From Coprinellus micaceus (lineage: Eukaryota > Basidiomycota > Agaricomycetes > Agaricales > Psathyrellaceae): a stretch of DNA of 64,000 bases. Made by a program: the position numbers and the translations under genes. The stretch lies in assembly GCA_951394405.1 (NCBI GenBank), contig OX596334.1:1550001-1614000 (forward strand), read 5' to 3'. Below the pieces are notes generated by a model, which was not told the origin of the DNA, made no database searches, and was given only the letters and a program-made list of their open reading frames with translations. Shown in pieces: positions 22,645 to 35,276 of this stretch. Each line of letters opens with the position of its first letter. The stretch's first letter is position 1.

Positions 22645-24349
22645 CTACGGTCTTCGCCGACTCCGACTCCGCCGTTGTTCCTTTAACCTCGCTTCCTCCG
22701 CCTTCGTCGCCGCTACCAGCTGCTCGTAATTCGACATTCCAGAGGTATCCGTCGCATACGGATACCCAGACGCGTACGCATCTCTCCCGACTGAGCTAGA
22801 ACTCTGCGTATGCCTCGACCGCGCCCCCTGGCTAGTCACCACATTCACACTCGCCGTCGACTCCGTCGACTGGCTGATTTCTTGGTACAGCCCACTCTTC
22901 CCTTGGGCCCGCCCCCTGGAGTTCGGCAGCTGCAGGTGTGCATCTTTCTCCGGGGTGGCTGGGGGAGCATCCGACAAAACGGAGTCGCGGTCAGGATTTG
23001 ACATGGTCGGCGGTGCGTGCTGCATCGGGGGCGCGTCAAAATCCATCGACGTGATCGTCTCTCTGACTTCCGGATTGAACGTTCTACTCCGCCGTCGTAT
23101 GTGCCTTGGCGATGCCATGGGTAGGTGTCCGTACTGCTGCATTCGCTCCTCGAGTTCGACGCTATACCGCGTGGGCATGTCGATATCTAGGGGCGCGGTG
23201 GAAGCGCTGCGCTGCACGAAGCCAGGCATCGGCTGGATGACTGGCCGTGTGCGTTTGCGGTACCACCGCCGTCCGAAGATGAAACCGACGACGATGAGGA
23301 GGATGCCGAGCAGCACGCCGATAACAGTGCCCGCTACCGTGCCTGGACTCATACCCGACGAGGCAAGGGACGCCGAATCGGAGGATGGGGAAGTAGACGT
23401 AGGGGTGGGGAGGACATTGATCGTTTGGGTTTGGGAAGTGGGAGATGAGGAATCTCGGATGATGAGGTTGACCAGGGTGAGGGGTGTTTGGTAACCGATG
23501 TGCATGACGGTGATGTTGTGCGTGCCATAGGGTCGGTCGGGTGTGGAGAAGAAGCGACGGTTGTACTGGGTGACATCGACGCCATCGCCGAGACCTCTGA
23601 GGGTAAAATCGACGGGGACCTCGCCATCGAGGGAATAGGTCGATCTTGAAGATCCGTGGGGCATTTCTACTGGTGTCAGCCCATACCAATCCAAGCCTGT
23701 ACCGTTGAAGGTCATGGACATTGTAGCGCCGGGAGTCGTTGTAAAGTTGGCGATATCACCGAGGGGGTCCCAAGAGTCGTCAAAGACGATGGCTGGGTCG
23801 GTACTTGCCACGGAAACATATTCGCTTTTGGGGTTGAGCGAGGAGGGGGAGGGAGCGTAATCGATGTGGTCCAGCCAGAAATGCCTGCGAACACTGTTCA
23901 CCTGGACCAAGAGGGTGTGTAACCCGGCGCTAACCGTTCCCGCGTCGAAATCGCAGAGCTTCCAGTTATTCACGGTAAAGGGTATCGTTTCTGGGATTGG
24001 AACCTCTCTTCCATCGAGGAAACACCTCCAGGTTGGATCCATGACGCCAGAGGAATTGCTGACATTGATTGTTCCAAACACGGTCGCGCCAGTGCCTATC
24101 GCTTAAGCATTAGACTGCGAGCCAATAGGAGAATTCGGGGGACACACCATCGTATAGCAACGAGAAGTTACTTGAGGTCCCTACGACCCCGTGTAGGCTT
24201 CCTTGGAAGGTACGCCCGAAATTTCCTATCTTATCCTGACTCCCTGTAATATCGACGAACCAAGAGCCCTGGTATACGATACTGGCGTCTGTATCATCCA
24301 CTCGGACTCGACGAGTAGAACTGGAGGTTGCATTGTTGGAGGATGACAT
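22645..24349 (-). CDS. Single-pass cell-surface protein with extracellular beta-domain repeats
   Basis: Two exons (24349-24148, 24095-22645) join in frame to 550 residues. The exoplasmic part has two galactose-binding-like modules: VDDTDASIVYQGSWFVD followed by YDG|TGATVFGTINVSNSS, and STDPAIVFDDSWDPLGD followed by MTFNGTGLDWYGLTP. A Ser/Thr-rich stalk (PTSTSPSSDSASLASSG) leads to the membrane helix VAGTVIGVLLGILLIVVGFIF and a basic GRRWYRKRTR. The long cytosolic tail is disordered and ends SRSRRRP. Several N-glycosylation sequons occur (NVS, NFT, NGT, NIT). This architecture is common in agaricomycetes and may report on the cell wall, which is inference. No signal peptide is visible at the chosen start; a hydrophobic stretch IPFFLASSLELHASFLL lies just upstream in frame, so a 5' exon may be missing. 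Confidence 0.75.
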
Positions 24350-25339
24350 TAATAAGAAGGAGGCATGGAGCTCGAGCGAGGAGGCGAGGAAGAAGGGGAT
24401 TGGACCGCTTGGATCTGAGAAGTGATGAACCTCTGAGTCTTGGGAAAATACTGAATTGAGAGAAGGTCGTACACACACCTGAACACTGCCTGCAGTTGGC
24501 TCGCTGTTGGTGGGCTCAAGAACCGTTCCACCGGGGAGGCCGCAGGGTATATGAGGTCGTGGTGCAAGACGACGAGGCTGAGCTGTTCGCGACCGCCCAG
24601 GCTGCCCAGTTCGAATTCAATTCATCGGGACGAGTTCCATCATGTTTGAGGTTTGTACCCTGCAAAGATGCTGCTTTGATGAGAATTAGCGCTATTCGGC
24701 ATGCACGACGCTGTCGCTGCCGGGATGCCCATGACAGAAGTCGTTGTAACCTGGCGATTTCGAATGCCCCCTCTCGTAAAGGCCACCTCCAAAGGCCACC
24801 TCCTCGTTGTTTCGCTCCGATAGAACGGATTTAGAGGCGCTAAAAGCAGGCGTGGAGAGTCAGGAGGGAGGCTCCCCTTCACAACTCAGGCTCGCATTTG
24901 TCAGGAGGCTTGATGCTTGATGGTTCCAGCGTTGTCATGAGAGCAAGTGGCAGAACGCGAATCGGCACGCCATCGTCGGCTATTTCGATCACAACATCAC
25001 TCTCACCGTTTCAATCGCTTTGACACTTGGGGCCAGACCGATGAATCGAGTTACTGACTAGGAACTCCTTCATACAGGAGCTGAACTTGAACGACACCCT
25101 TTCGGCTGAAATCCTTCCGAACTGGAGATTTTGACTGGTCTCCTCTCGTCGTCGCTCGGAAAATTGAGAGACGAGGCCTCATCCAGCCAAAGATCCACAC
25201 TCACGGGCACACGAGAGGTCCACCGCCTCGACGATCCTTCCCAGCCCAACCATGACTCCCCTTGCAAAAGTCCGAGTCGGCTGTGCTCTCTGTCGGTCCA
25301 TCTAGGTCCACCTCGGGCTTGGGGTCGGGCACGAACAAG
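24350..25339. other. Intergenic region between divergent genes
   Basis: No supported exon apart from a possible signal-peptide exon of the minus-strand gene near 24370-24430. The rest is the promoter region of the two divergent surface-protein genes. Confidence 0.4.
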
Positions 25340-26148
25340 ATGGCCGGATCAGCACCGGATCAGCCCACCTGGCAATTTCTATTTGCGCTTGTTGTGACTC
25401 TTCTGGGCTTCGAGCTCGTCGTTGACATCAGCGTTGCTCGCTGTCCACCACAACGACCACACCCCTTCGCTCGTTACCTCCCCCCCTCCCGTACGATGTC
25501 CAACAACAATAACGGCGACAACCAGAGCTCGACCACCCAGCTCATCATCCCCGCGAGTGCCCCCGCTGGAGAGATCATCTTCACGAAGCCCCTGCCCACC
25601 GTTACCTCGTACTACAAAATCGCCCAGGACAACCTGGTCACCTTTGGCTGGAACTTCTCGTACATCCTCGCGACCCCAACGCATCTTACGGTCTCTGCAA
25701 CATGCTCAGGAGGCAACACATACCCTGTTGGGCCTGCGGACGGCGTCATCGACGGCACAGCGACAGAGGTCGTCTGGGACATCTACTCGTATCAAGTGAA
25801 CAACCGTGGAACGCCACTCCCGCAAGCGGTGTGCAATCTGATGATTTGTGATGAAAGAGGGTACGGAGCTGCGAGGAGAGGAGGGTACTTGTCGCCAAAC
25901 CAGAACCTGCAGTTTGCACTTTACACCCCACAGGCATATACCCCTCTTGCAAGCGGTGAGTCTTGCCCGTTACTCGGTTCAGTGTTTGTGCTGACTGTCA
26001 AATTCGCCCGGATCTAGGCTGGACATGCACAGTGTGCAATAGCGCTTCGTCAATGGTGACACACCCAGCGGCAATCAGCTTGCTGGTTTCGCTCCTCATA
26101 TGCCTACTATCCGGATTCCACCTCCTCCGCACGACGAACAACCGTTAA
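25340..26148 (+). CDS. DUF7137-like secreted GPI-anchored protein
   Basis: Exon 1 ends 25955 and exon 2 is 26018-26148; the join (LAS|GWTCTVCNSAS) keeps frame. The start at 25340 (MAGSAPDQPTWQFLFALVV) gives a hydrophobic N-terminus; an in-frame ATG at 25262 is an alternative. The core has a beta-rich fungal domain: ITFG-like EIIFTKPLPTVTSYYKIAQ, VTFGWNFSYILATPTHLTV, then SATCSGGNTYPVG. The C-terminus is a hydrophobic tail SLLVSLLICLLSGFHLLRTT, as expected for GPI attachment or a membrane anchor. A surface location is inferred. The family has no known enzyme activity. Confidence 0.65.
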
Positions 26149-29100
26149 AATCTCTTCAACACCATTTCGCTGTTTCTCCCTCGCTCTCCGGAACCGCCAT
26201 GCACCTCATTGCACCATCATCATACTCACAAGATTGCATCATGTATACTCACTCCCTCATTCGCTCTCCCTTCACTAATACCTCTCCCCTACGCACGGAC
26301 TTTTGGACTTTACACAGACGAACTTTGTCACGACTTCTGGATTACTATGCTTTGAAGCATGACCTTCCTCTCCTCTCCTTTGTTCTATTGGTATAATACA
26401 TTCATCACCCTTGGATTCTAATTTGGATTCCTTTCAATAGACATTCTACACATTATAGGAGGTCTTGCTGATGATGATCATGATGCTGGACTTCGGTTAC
26501 TAGGTTCGTAACAATAGCCACGCTTTCGGAAGGAAGATGTCCTCTTCGGGATTCTTCCACCTCTTTGTCTCCTCCACCGACGTTTTCCCTGTGCCCTCGA
26601 CGCCAGCGTTGCGACCACCGCCCCAGCATTTCGCCACTGGAGGACCCACATGCACCCACAAGGCACTGTTTCGGACTCACAAGCGCCCACCGCTGTTGAC
26701 CGCATCTGAGGTACTGGGCTCTGGTGGGGAATATTTGGGACGTCCTTAGTTCTATTCTTATACTGTGCCACAACGGGCAATTGAATAGCACCGCACCGCA
26801 AGTTCACGGCGACTATTCTCAGTCGACAAATGTCTGGCTGTCGGACCGAGCATACTAGAGGTACAGCCAAGATTAGCGCCCTTATCTGACATTTGAGCGC
26901 TCGTGGGGGACGTTTTGGAGGAGCGAGAGGACCAAAGGTGCGTAATGCTTCACCCCCTCGCAGTTGCGTCACGATTAGGACCTAATAGTACCTGATTGGA
27001 ACACTGAGCACCGCGCTTGATGAGAGGACGGACGCATACACATCTCCCCCCTCCAGCTTCCCCTCCCGCTACCCCCGCGTCTACCTCCCCCGATTCGGCG
27101 TCTAGCAGACGCTCCCCCACATAACCACCTAATTCGAATGGCCCTATCTACGGCCGAACGATCAAAGTCGGGTCCGAACATTTCAAAGCCCCGGAATGCA
27201 TGTTCCACCCTCACCTCATCGACACCGAACAGCCCGGTGTCGCCGAGACGCTTTTCGGGGGGATCCAAGTCGCTCCGGTCGACGTCCGCGCCGACCTCTA
27301 CAAGCACGTCGGCTGGAGAAGGAGATAAAGCAGCTTTAGCTGACTCGTGTCTTGGGCAGGAACCCTGAGCGCTTGCAATTGAACGTGCGTACCTAGTCGA
27401 AGAGTGAAGGACAGTTCGCTGACGCACCTCCAAAAATTCAAGATCAAGATCGAGGCCCCTCCCCGCCAGAAACAAATGGTCTTCCTGGGTGGAGCTGTCC
27501 TCATCGATATCACGAATTCGAAGACGCCAGGACTTAGGACATCGGTCTCTATCTGTTCGCATCTTGTCTTCGTGGTTCTCGGCTAAAGTGGATCCTTCTC
27601 CTCATCGCCCCGCTAAAGGTGAGACGGCAGCTGCAATGATATTTGTGACGCCTTCCCCTAGGTCTATGCCAGGAGACGTGCATCGGTGCCGTGTTTGCCG
27701 GTTGTATATCCAAGCGCCGCTTTGGTGCTCCAAGGGGCTCAACTTCCCTGGGGTCGATGTCGCTTTGGAAAGGGTTGTGGAACCTATGTTTTCCGGGGAG
27801 CATTGCCCGGGGTGCCTTCACGCGACATGGGAGTTGAACGTTGAGGAACCCGCAGGTTGTTCCTGAAGAGCGTGGGACCGTCAGGCTTTCCGAGTGATGG
27901 AACCCTAACCCCCGACAGGGCATGAACATTGACGGGCGCCTAAAGCGGCGGGAGGCGCTCAATCGACCTTAGAAGACAGACGCGTGACTGGAGTATAAGA
28001 ATAATTTGAAAGCTATTTGATACAGGTGGTGATGAAGGAATAAAGTTAACAGACACAAATGCCCAAGAAGACAACTAGGAGACCCGAAATAGAGGCAGTG
28101 AAATGCGAAGATGCGAGAGAGTGTGAGTCCATGGTGAGGATGGGTGGGGACAGCCACGCAGTATAGTAATGAGAGAGCAGAGAGCAGAACGAATGCAGGT
28201 GCCGGCAGCGAGGCCGCGCAAAAATGATCTAGGGATACACAAAGGCTGCGAAGCAGCAACGACTCGGAGAGAGAAGGTCGAAGGTGATCTGAGAGCCGGG
28301 TGTTAAGGAGAGGCCGTGTTGGGCCGGCGTTGGTGAATTTGGGGGAGTGGAGAATGCGGGAGGATATACACGATCTGTACCCAGAAGATCGTTAGAGTCA
28401 AGTTTCCGCGGACGACAAGGTGCAAACGAACCAGGTTGTTGAGTGTGCTACAGCTGACTAGAAGCAGGTTTTAGTAATTTGGCAGGCCTGTGGCTCCCGT
28501 GCGACGACCTCAGGCTGAGAAACAGGGATGGGGGAGGCTGATACCATGGTCGCAACTGAGAACGAAGCAGTCAGTTGCCATTCAAAACAAGAGCCATGGC
28601 CCTGTGAATCACATACAGCAGATGGCGACGGCAGAAGTGAGGACAGCGGAGAGCTTGAACTGCATTGTGGTGATAAAGTTGTGGAAGAGAGTGTGAGGGT
28701 CTGGTTGTGGTTGTGGTTGTGGAAGCTAAGTTGCTTGAGAATGTAATGAAGAGGCAGAGGGCGGCTGGGAGATGCTTTTCTCTGGACCTGAACCCCCGCC
28801 TACTTATACGTGAGCCGAGAGCAGGCGAGCGACCTGTGCCTGCAGCCCATCATCTTGCTCCTCACAAACGCTTCACCAAAAGGAGAGGGGCTAAATTCAA
28901 TTAAATGGATTATTTTTGATTGTCCTGCCAGTGTCACCAAGCGCCACGGCTCTGGTTTGAACTAATTGGGTGGGAAACGATCCTGGCTGCAAGTGACTAC
29001 GAGGTTGGCCTGAACGACAAACGCCCTTCCCGTTTTGGTGGTAGGTTTGTCAAGTCACTCTGGCGCTCAGCCAGCAGGAAAGCGTAAGCTTATCTCGGGC

Positions 29101-31047
29101 TTCCGCACCGTTGTGCGAACAGTCGTCAAGCATGGCACGCAGTCTGAATGCTGCTTTGCGTGGTATTCCGTGTGCACTTTCCCAACATTATACGCTCTTC
29201 AAACGTCTATTGGAATGGGCCTATGCGCAGGTGTAGTACGAAGCTCAGAGGGTGCGCAGAGAATCACCATCATCAATGTAGGCACTCTATCACAAGGTAG
29301 TATCCAGACTGGGCAATCGACGAACACATTGGTGTGCGTCGATTGAATAAGTTCTATATGCGCCAATACGACTTGGCTGGCCCGGAAAGGGCACTCTACC
29401 TCTCCCTCAGACCCTACAGTATTGTCCCAACCTTCGAGGCCTCAGGACAAGATCTGACGGGGCTCGACTTGGCAACGTCCCGCGGTGATATTACATCACC
29501 GGATTAGGGCAGGTGTCAAGCCTTGTCAGTGTCAGGAACCGGACCCACGACGAATTTGGCAAAGTTCACCTCTCTTGCGATGCTATGCCGGCGGAAGGGG
29601 TGCATGCGCCAGGCATGTGCGTTTTTGTGGTTGACCACTCGTGAGTCCTCAAGTGCCCATAAGTCACAACCTAGGTCTAAATTCTATCGTTGAGGATAAG
29701 ATAGGTCCTCCGGCGGTCTCTCGCCGGTGGTGCGTACGTCGTGCTTAATTTGAATACGTGGGTTTGCCTGGGCCAGCTTGCTGGCCGGAACGCCCAGAGA
29801 CCATCAGCCCGGAGCTTGCCAGACCTGATGGCCATGCGTAGGCGCTGGTGGAGGGCGGGAGTGGAGGGCGTCAAAAAAGTCGCGCCCGAAAACCACTCGA
29901 GAGGAGTAACAAGGCCCTCCTCGATGAAGTGGGGATGGGATGAGGGTACGCGTCCCTCACCAAACGCTCGAAAGGGATCGTGTTTGGTGTCGGGGCCGCC
30001 GACCAAACACGGTGGATCTTCGCGCGCCGCTGACGCCGCCTCCCTCCCTCATCTTATCCACGGATGTGGGTCCCCCACATCCACCCAGTTGGGGAGCGGA
30101 GCCACGTCTGGTTCTACGCCTTGATAAGTACGAGGCTGCACCCACCCCTATACACAAAATCTGTGGCCGAGAATTTCAGCAATGATAGCGAGAGCGAGGA
30201 AGGCAATACTTCGCGAAACAAAGCAACCACCCGAAGTCGGTTCATTGCGCGGGGGTAACCAGTTTGGCAGGTTCCATATTATCCATGCAAACATTATCTC
30301 CTACCGGATGTCGCGTCGTAAAACCGGTGAGTAATTTGGGCTGTCTTTTAAGAATTTCAAATTCGCTTGAAACGCTCATCCAAGTGGGGCATAGCTGTAG
30401 GGAACCGTGCTAGGGAACGTTGGCGCCGCAGCGAGTCAATTGAAGTGGAGTTCTGGCGTGGAAATTCATGCATTTACTGTAGGTGCTATGGGCGACTTAA
30501 CTGGGAGAGCCCCTTGTCCTGAGGACCCTAGGACCTTCCGCCCACCTCCCGATTCGACTCGCCCCGAGGCACGAGCCCAAAGCCCGTTCAAACTCGGGGA
30601 CTCCCAGTGGCGCTGCGAGCTCTGGGACACAACCGGCCTCCCTCCAACCACACATTTTCATCCACGACTGTTATTTATGCTTGTCTACATAACGCCCACT
30701 GAAATCCTGTTCTCCGCCTCGACTTTAGCTCCCCAAATTACGAGTTGCCCTCGAGGGCGATTGCACTGCTCCCGAACCATGTCCCCAAGCTTGGACCCAC
30801 AATGATCTGGATTCCCACGGGTTGGAGGAGGAGCTGGTTGGGGGCTCAGTCTACGGATTGAGGGATGTCTACGCGCTTGGGTATGCTAATCAGTGAGTGA
30901 AATGGAGATATTTTAAGGCCTACTGGCCTCAGAAGGCGTCCCATACTATCAAAGGGCGGGTATCATCCAGTGCGGATCCCCTGACGATATCCTGCCCCTG
31001 AATCAAAGCAAGCTCCCGACGGTGGCATCGCAAACGCACGCGTCCAG
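26149..31047. other. Gene-poor 4.9-kb region
   Basis: No exon that I can support. Contents: a telo-box-like CCCTAACCC at 27903-27911; GGGCGCCTAAAG at 27934-27945; three GGTTGT units near 28702-28721; and a perfect hairpin GGATGTGGG/CCCACATCC with a 3-nt loop at 30062-30082. Open frames such as 26975-27562 (minus, 195 codons) lack any protein signature and overlap equally long antisense frames. I found no transposase or reverse transcriptase motif. Confidence 0.45.
30062..30082. repeat. Perfect 9-bp hairpin
   Basis: GGATGTGGG (30062-30070) and CCCACATCC (30074-30082) pair across TCC. It is in non-coding sequence. Role unknown. Confidence 0.6.
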
Positions 31048-31330
31048 TCATCCAGTCAACGCCCTCTGAGGAGCGAGTACAACAGTATCGACACCACAGG
31101 CGTCACCGAGGCGTAAACGTAAACGACGGCGGACCAAACCCACGACTACGGAAGCCACGGAGAACATCACGGTGATACCAACGAACTTCAGTACACTCGC
31201 AATACCGCCCGCACCGCCGAGCATGTCGATGACTGGGAGCTGCTCCTTCCCTTCGGGTGTACCCCCACCGTACAGCTCATTTCTAGGCGCATGGGAAGAG
31301 TAGACATGCTCGAGGCTCGTACCTTTATAC
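31048..31330 (-). CDS. Possible small membrane protein exon (uncertain)
   Basis: An open minus-strand frame ending at 31048 reads YSSHAPRNELYGGGTPEGK and then a hydrophobic LGGAGGIASVLKFVGITVMF followed by SVASVVVGLVRRR. Composition and the TM-then-basic pattern look like real protein, but start, splice sites and family are unknown. The reading frame could shift near 31150, where another frame gives VVYVYASVTPVVSILLYSL. It may be the last exon of a small gene that starts near 31400. Confidence 0.3.
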
Positions 31331-31538
31331 CTATTACCTTCATTTCCCCAGGTTTCAGGTACATGTGCGTCAAGGCCGTTACCCTTCCACTCGTTCCGCT
31401 CTCTGCAAATTGTTTTAGTACCAGACTGAAACGTAGCAGGTTGGAACGTAGTCAGTCATTAATCAAAGCAGGGTACAACAAGCACAGGCTTGTACTCCAG
31501 ATGTTTCGGGAACAACAAAATGGGTTGGAGCGGGAACG

Positions 31539-32687
31539 TTAGAGGTCGAGTTTGGCAAGTTCAATGGCACCAGCATTGCCGATAACGGTGTACACCGTGC
31601 CGTCGTCGAGCTTGACCTTGGTGGCCCCAGCAGAGGTGGGGAGGTTATCACTCCCAAGCTTGCCCGCGATGGCCATGGCTTTACCAAGCGTACCGATCTG
31701 CAGGATTGTCAGACCTTAACTAGAACTTCGAGGCCGTGACTGGCAGAAAGCACATACATTAATCTCCACTGAGTTGCTGAAGTGCGAGATGAAACTGGTG
31801 AAAGTTCTGCAGAGAAAAGCATTCGTCAGCCTCAATGCCAAGGAAGGGAGGTACATGGCAGGCTGACCCGAATACCGACTCGGCGACCCTGGTTTCGCCG
31901 CGGCTGGCTCCTGCGAGGAAACCAGGGCGGAAGACGATCGTCTCCTTGTAGCCCAACTTCGCAAGGCCTTCTTCGGTCAAACCCTTGCTCCTGAATCATC
32001 AATTCACAGTGAGCATAGGGTCATGGACGTGATGGGGTAGAAACGCACTGAGGGTAGAGGAATGTCGATTTGGAGTTGGCACCGGTTGACTATGTGATGA
32101 AGGCTGGATCAGCCTTGGTCTTGATTTTGAAAGCCGGAAAGCAACAAACAGAGAGGTATACGAGACGCTGGCTGTTCTCGCTTCCCTGTGATACCTTCGC
32201 TTCCTTCGCAGCGTCGATAACGTACCTAGAATCGACATCTCAGCGCTTAAAGCCTTATCAGGGTCGAAACCACGCACTCCCTGTCAATCTTGACAAACTT
32301 CTCCGCGCTGCCCGCGTTCTTCTTCGTGGTGCCCAAGCTATGATGAAAATTGAACTCCACATCCCCGAAGCACGAAGATAACACGCACGTAATGAACACA
32401 ACATCCCAAGGCTTCGCATTCAACCCACTCGCGTCGAGTTTCTCAAAGTCAATCGTATGCTGTTCGAGCTTCTCCTTGGCTGGCGCGGGGACCTTGTCGT
32501 CTGAAGTTACCCTCCTGCCATACTCGCCAATGCGAGTGTAGAACGAAGACGAAAGCAGGGTCGAGAAGAGTTGTTGGCCCGTCTGGCCTGTCGCACCGAG
32601 AATGAGAGCCGTCGCAGATGCTGTAGAGTGAAATTCAGCTGAATTCTAGTGTATCAGAGGTGAAGTATGGAAAGACTTACTTGCCAT
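31539..32687 (-). CDS. NAD(P)-binding oxidoreductase, Fmp52/HTATIP2-like
   Basis: A short-chain/NmrA-type Rossmann protein of the TIP30/Fmp52 group; the yeast homologue sits on the mitochondrial outer membrane and its substrate is unknown. The start at 32687 gives MA|SATALILGATGQTGQQLF, with the dinucleotide motif GATGQTG after an intron (gtaagtc..ctacag). Then WDVVFITLGTTKKNAGS, YVIDAAKEAK, LVYLS|STGANSKSTFLYPQ (the family signature SSTGA..S.FLY.Q), SKGLTEEGLAKLGYKETIVF, RPGFLAGASRGETR and the C-terminal GTLGKAMAIAGKLGSDNL..IELAKLDL. Six to seven introns, all GT..AG. CCCTAACCC lies 107 bp upstream. Confidence 0.85.
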
Positions 32688-33906
32688 TGCGTATTCAAGG
32701 TGAGAGTTTGAGAGGAGATGAAGCAAAGATGAAGGTCCTGTTCAAGTGTCGTGCGCCTTGACCGACGTCACCGCCTGAGCGGCTGCATTCTGACCCTAAC
32801 CCTATTCTACATGACCGTCCAAGCCCGAAATCTCTCATTGCTTGCTCTCCTTCTCCCATTCCGTCTCAACACGTTGCAGAAGTCTCTGTAATCCATCCAA
32901 CTCTCCTGGACTTCTCGAAGATCTGGGAGTAGTGATCCAGATTGTGACATACCGATGTTGGTGTCCAAGCACTGGAGGTGGCCGCATCCCGTGGACGTCT
33001 CCAGAGCACCGCTCTCAGGCTTCCTGAATTTCAAGTGGACGCAACGAAATCAGGAAGACTTGTGGCGATCTCAAAGTCTCTCAAAAAGGTTATCCATGAC
33101 CACCGTTCTCTCTCATCCTCCTGGTACTTGGACGGTCGCGTGGCCTACGGGGTGCAATTGTTCAATTTCATGGTACCGGCTCCTGTTACAACGGACCCGT
33201 GCAAGGCACTCTGGAGAAGCACGGATCTCCCAGAAACACAGGAGGGGATGAGAGCGGGCGTCGGGCGTAGCGGCCTCTGAGGTGAGTGGACAAATACCGA
33301 TTCTGAACGCTTCTGGTGCGGTCGTGTGACTCCACTGGAACACGTATTTCTGTCGATTCATGTCATTTTTCAACTGAGGTAAAGGCGTCGGTTCTTCTCA
33401 ACAACGCCAGCCAGTATCCTATCCTTGGTCCAAGGCGCCGAAAATCAAAAGTAGGCGCTCACTCTGTCCCGCAGCGTCTATTATCCCCTCGGACCTCGCA
33501 GGTACGATCGGCTTCAGCAATGGCTCCGTGGCCACGCGGGCTACCCCAAGGTCAATCTCCGTGCTCCGTGTTTTCCCAAAATATGTATTGTCGCACCCAA
33601 AGCGGTGCGAAAGCATGGTCAACCCGCAGCACCAGGAGTAATTATCAATACCCACCAATGAGCGCCACCCCGGATATCATCATGTCATTTACTCCGAACC
33701 TGCTTCTCCCCTTTGGCATGAACCTAACATTTCGGATTCTCAACACTGCGCGCCTGTCCTTGTCAAATTCCTCTCCTCCCTGCCTCCGTCATGGGGTTCG
33801 CTTCTCGCATGGTGTCCCCCCAGAAGAATCGTCAGGTGTCGACGGCAATGCGGTCGCCACTACCCCATGACTTTTCCGTTGGACAAGCGGGCGCCAAAGC
33901 GAAGAG
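32688..33906. other. Intergenic region; 5' flank of lipase 1
   Basis: CCCTAACCC at 32794-32802. An open frame at 32978-33280 (RLPEFQVDATKSGRLVAIS) has protein-like composition but no start context or family. From about 33640 the sequence is similar to the flank of lipase 2 from about 36230 (shared atcaata-ccc-ccaatgagcgc and gaagaa-cgtcaggtg), showing that the duplication includes the promoter. Confidence 0.5.
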
Positions 33907-33913
33907 TATAAAA
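33907..33913 (+). promoter_or_regulatory. TATA box of lipase 1
   Basis: TATAAAA 80 bp upstream of the ATG at 33993. The paralogue has the same box at almost the same distance. Confidence 0.65.
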
Positions 33914-33992
33914 CCTGGGTTTGGGGGAAGGGGCTCTCCAGGAGTAAGCTTCGCTTTCCTTCCCACTTCCCTACGACCTCGCTCTCGCAGAC

Positions 33993-35276
33993 ATGATCGC
34001 GTCTACCCTCCTGCTTTTCGCCCAGCTCGCGGCCGTCGCATTCGCTGCCCCCGCAGCGGTACCGGTCCCCATTCTCGAGGCGCGGCAGTCGATCACCACC
34101 TTGTCGGCGACGGAGGTCACTGGCTATAAGCCTTATAGCTGGTACGCAGCCACTGCCTATTGCCCTCCTGCGAAGACGTTGGCGTGGAATTGCGGAAGTA
34201 AGCCGAATCATGCCTCTCTCCGTATTTATCGGCGGTCTAACCAAGTGATCTGTGTCGCAGCGAAGTGCACATCAAACAGCGGCTTCGCGCCCATCGCATC
34301 TGGGGGCGATGGGGCTGTCACCCAATATTGGTATGTTGGGTGGGATGCTGCGCTGAAGGTATGTGCCATTAGTTCTACTCTCGCGAAGTAACAAAGCTGA
34401 TCGGGATTTTCCAGACGATCATCGTTGGCTTCCAGGCAAGTCCTTCTCCTCACGTCATCCGTCTTCCTTGCCACAGTTGCTGACCTGAATCGATTAACCT
34501 TAATCAGGGAACCGATCCCAGCAAGATGTGCGTTCTTTCCACGGTCCGCGCAAAGCTCCAATACTGACTCCATACAATAGCATCCCCATTGTCACGGACC
34601 TCAACTTTGACTTGAAGTCCCTGAGGACTGACCTCTTCCCAGGCGTCAGCTCGTCTATTCAGACGCACGACGGCTTCGGAGACGCCCACGCGAAGTTCGT
34701 TTTATCCCCTTCCTTCGCATTGAACAACACCCTAACTTACTCCTTCCCATAACCAGGTCTGCAACGGCCGTCCTGACAGCCGTGAAGTCAGGCATCTCCA
34801 AGTACGGCGCGACCAAGGTCACCGTCACTGGCCACTCGCTCGGCGGCGCGATTGCCGTCATCTCGACTGCCCACCTCGCCGTCAACCTTCCCTCCAGTAT
34901 CAGCTTCCGCACTATCACCTACAGCGCCCCTCGCGTGGGTAACCAGGCCTTCGTTGACTTTGTCAACGCTCGGTCCGTCATGACCCGTGTCACCTACAAG
35001 TGAGTGGCTTGCCTTCACTGAATAACCTCGAGAGCGCATAATTAACCCCAATGGTCTTCCAGGGATGACCCCGTTCCCATCCTCCCTGGCCGTTTCTTGG
35101 GCTTCGCCCACACCGAGGGCGAGATCCATGTCGTGAACTCGGACGCCTGGAAGAACTGCCCCGGCCAGGATAACACCGACGGGGAGTGCATAATCGGATA
35201 CGTCCCCAACATCCTCGCTGGTGACGCGCTCGACCACGGGGGTCCGTACGATGGTGTATCCATGGGAAGCTGCTAA
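33993..35276 (+). CDS. Secreted class-3 lipase / feruloyl-esterase-like hydrolase 1
   Basis: An extracellular alpha/beta hydrolase acting on ester bonds of lipids or wall polymers. The signal peptide is MIASTLLLFAQLAAVAFA, followed by a short propeptide with a likely Kex2-type ILEARQ site. Exons: 33993-~34197, then TKCTSNSGFAPIASGGDG, TIIVGFQ, GTDPSKI, IPIVTDLNFDLKSLRTDLF, GFGDAHA, ATKVTVTGHSLGGAIAVIS and DDPVPILPGRFLGFAHTEG. The nucleophile is Ser in GHSLGG. The probable acid is Asp in DPVP and the His is in DHGGPYDG. SAPRVGNQAF is the usual class-3 motif. The stop is at 35274-35276. A tandem paralogue lies at 36612-37873. Confidence 0.9.

Noticed and set aside
26975..27562. 195-codon minus-strand frame
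   Set aside because: Arg/Gly/Asp-rich composition typical of an antisense shadow in GC-rich DNA; no domain recognised.
29690..30063. Possible small inverted-repeat element (ggataagat / atcttatcc)
   Set aside because: Only 9 bp match, and neither a target duplication nor an extended terminal repeat could be found.
32978..33280. Open frame with RLPEFQVDATKSGRLVAIS as a possible P/Q/R relic
   Set aside because: It resembles motif 3 only loosely; motifs 2 and 4 are absent and no intron follows at the expected place.
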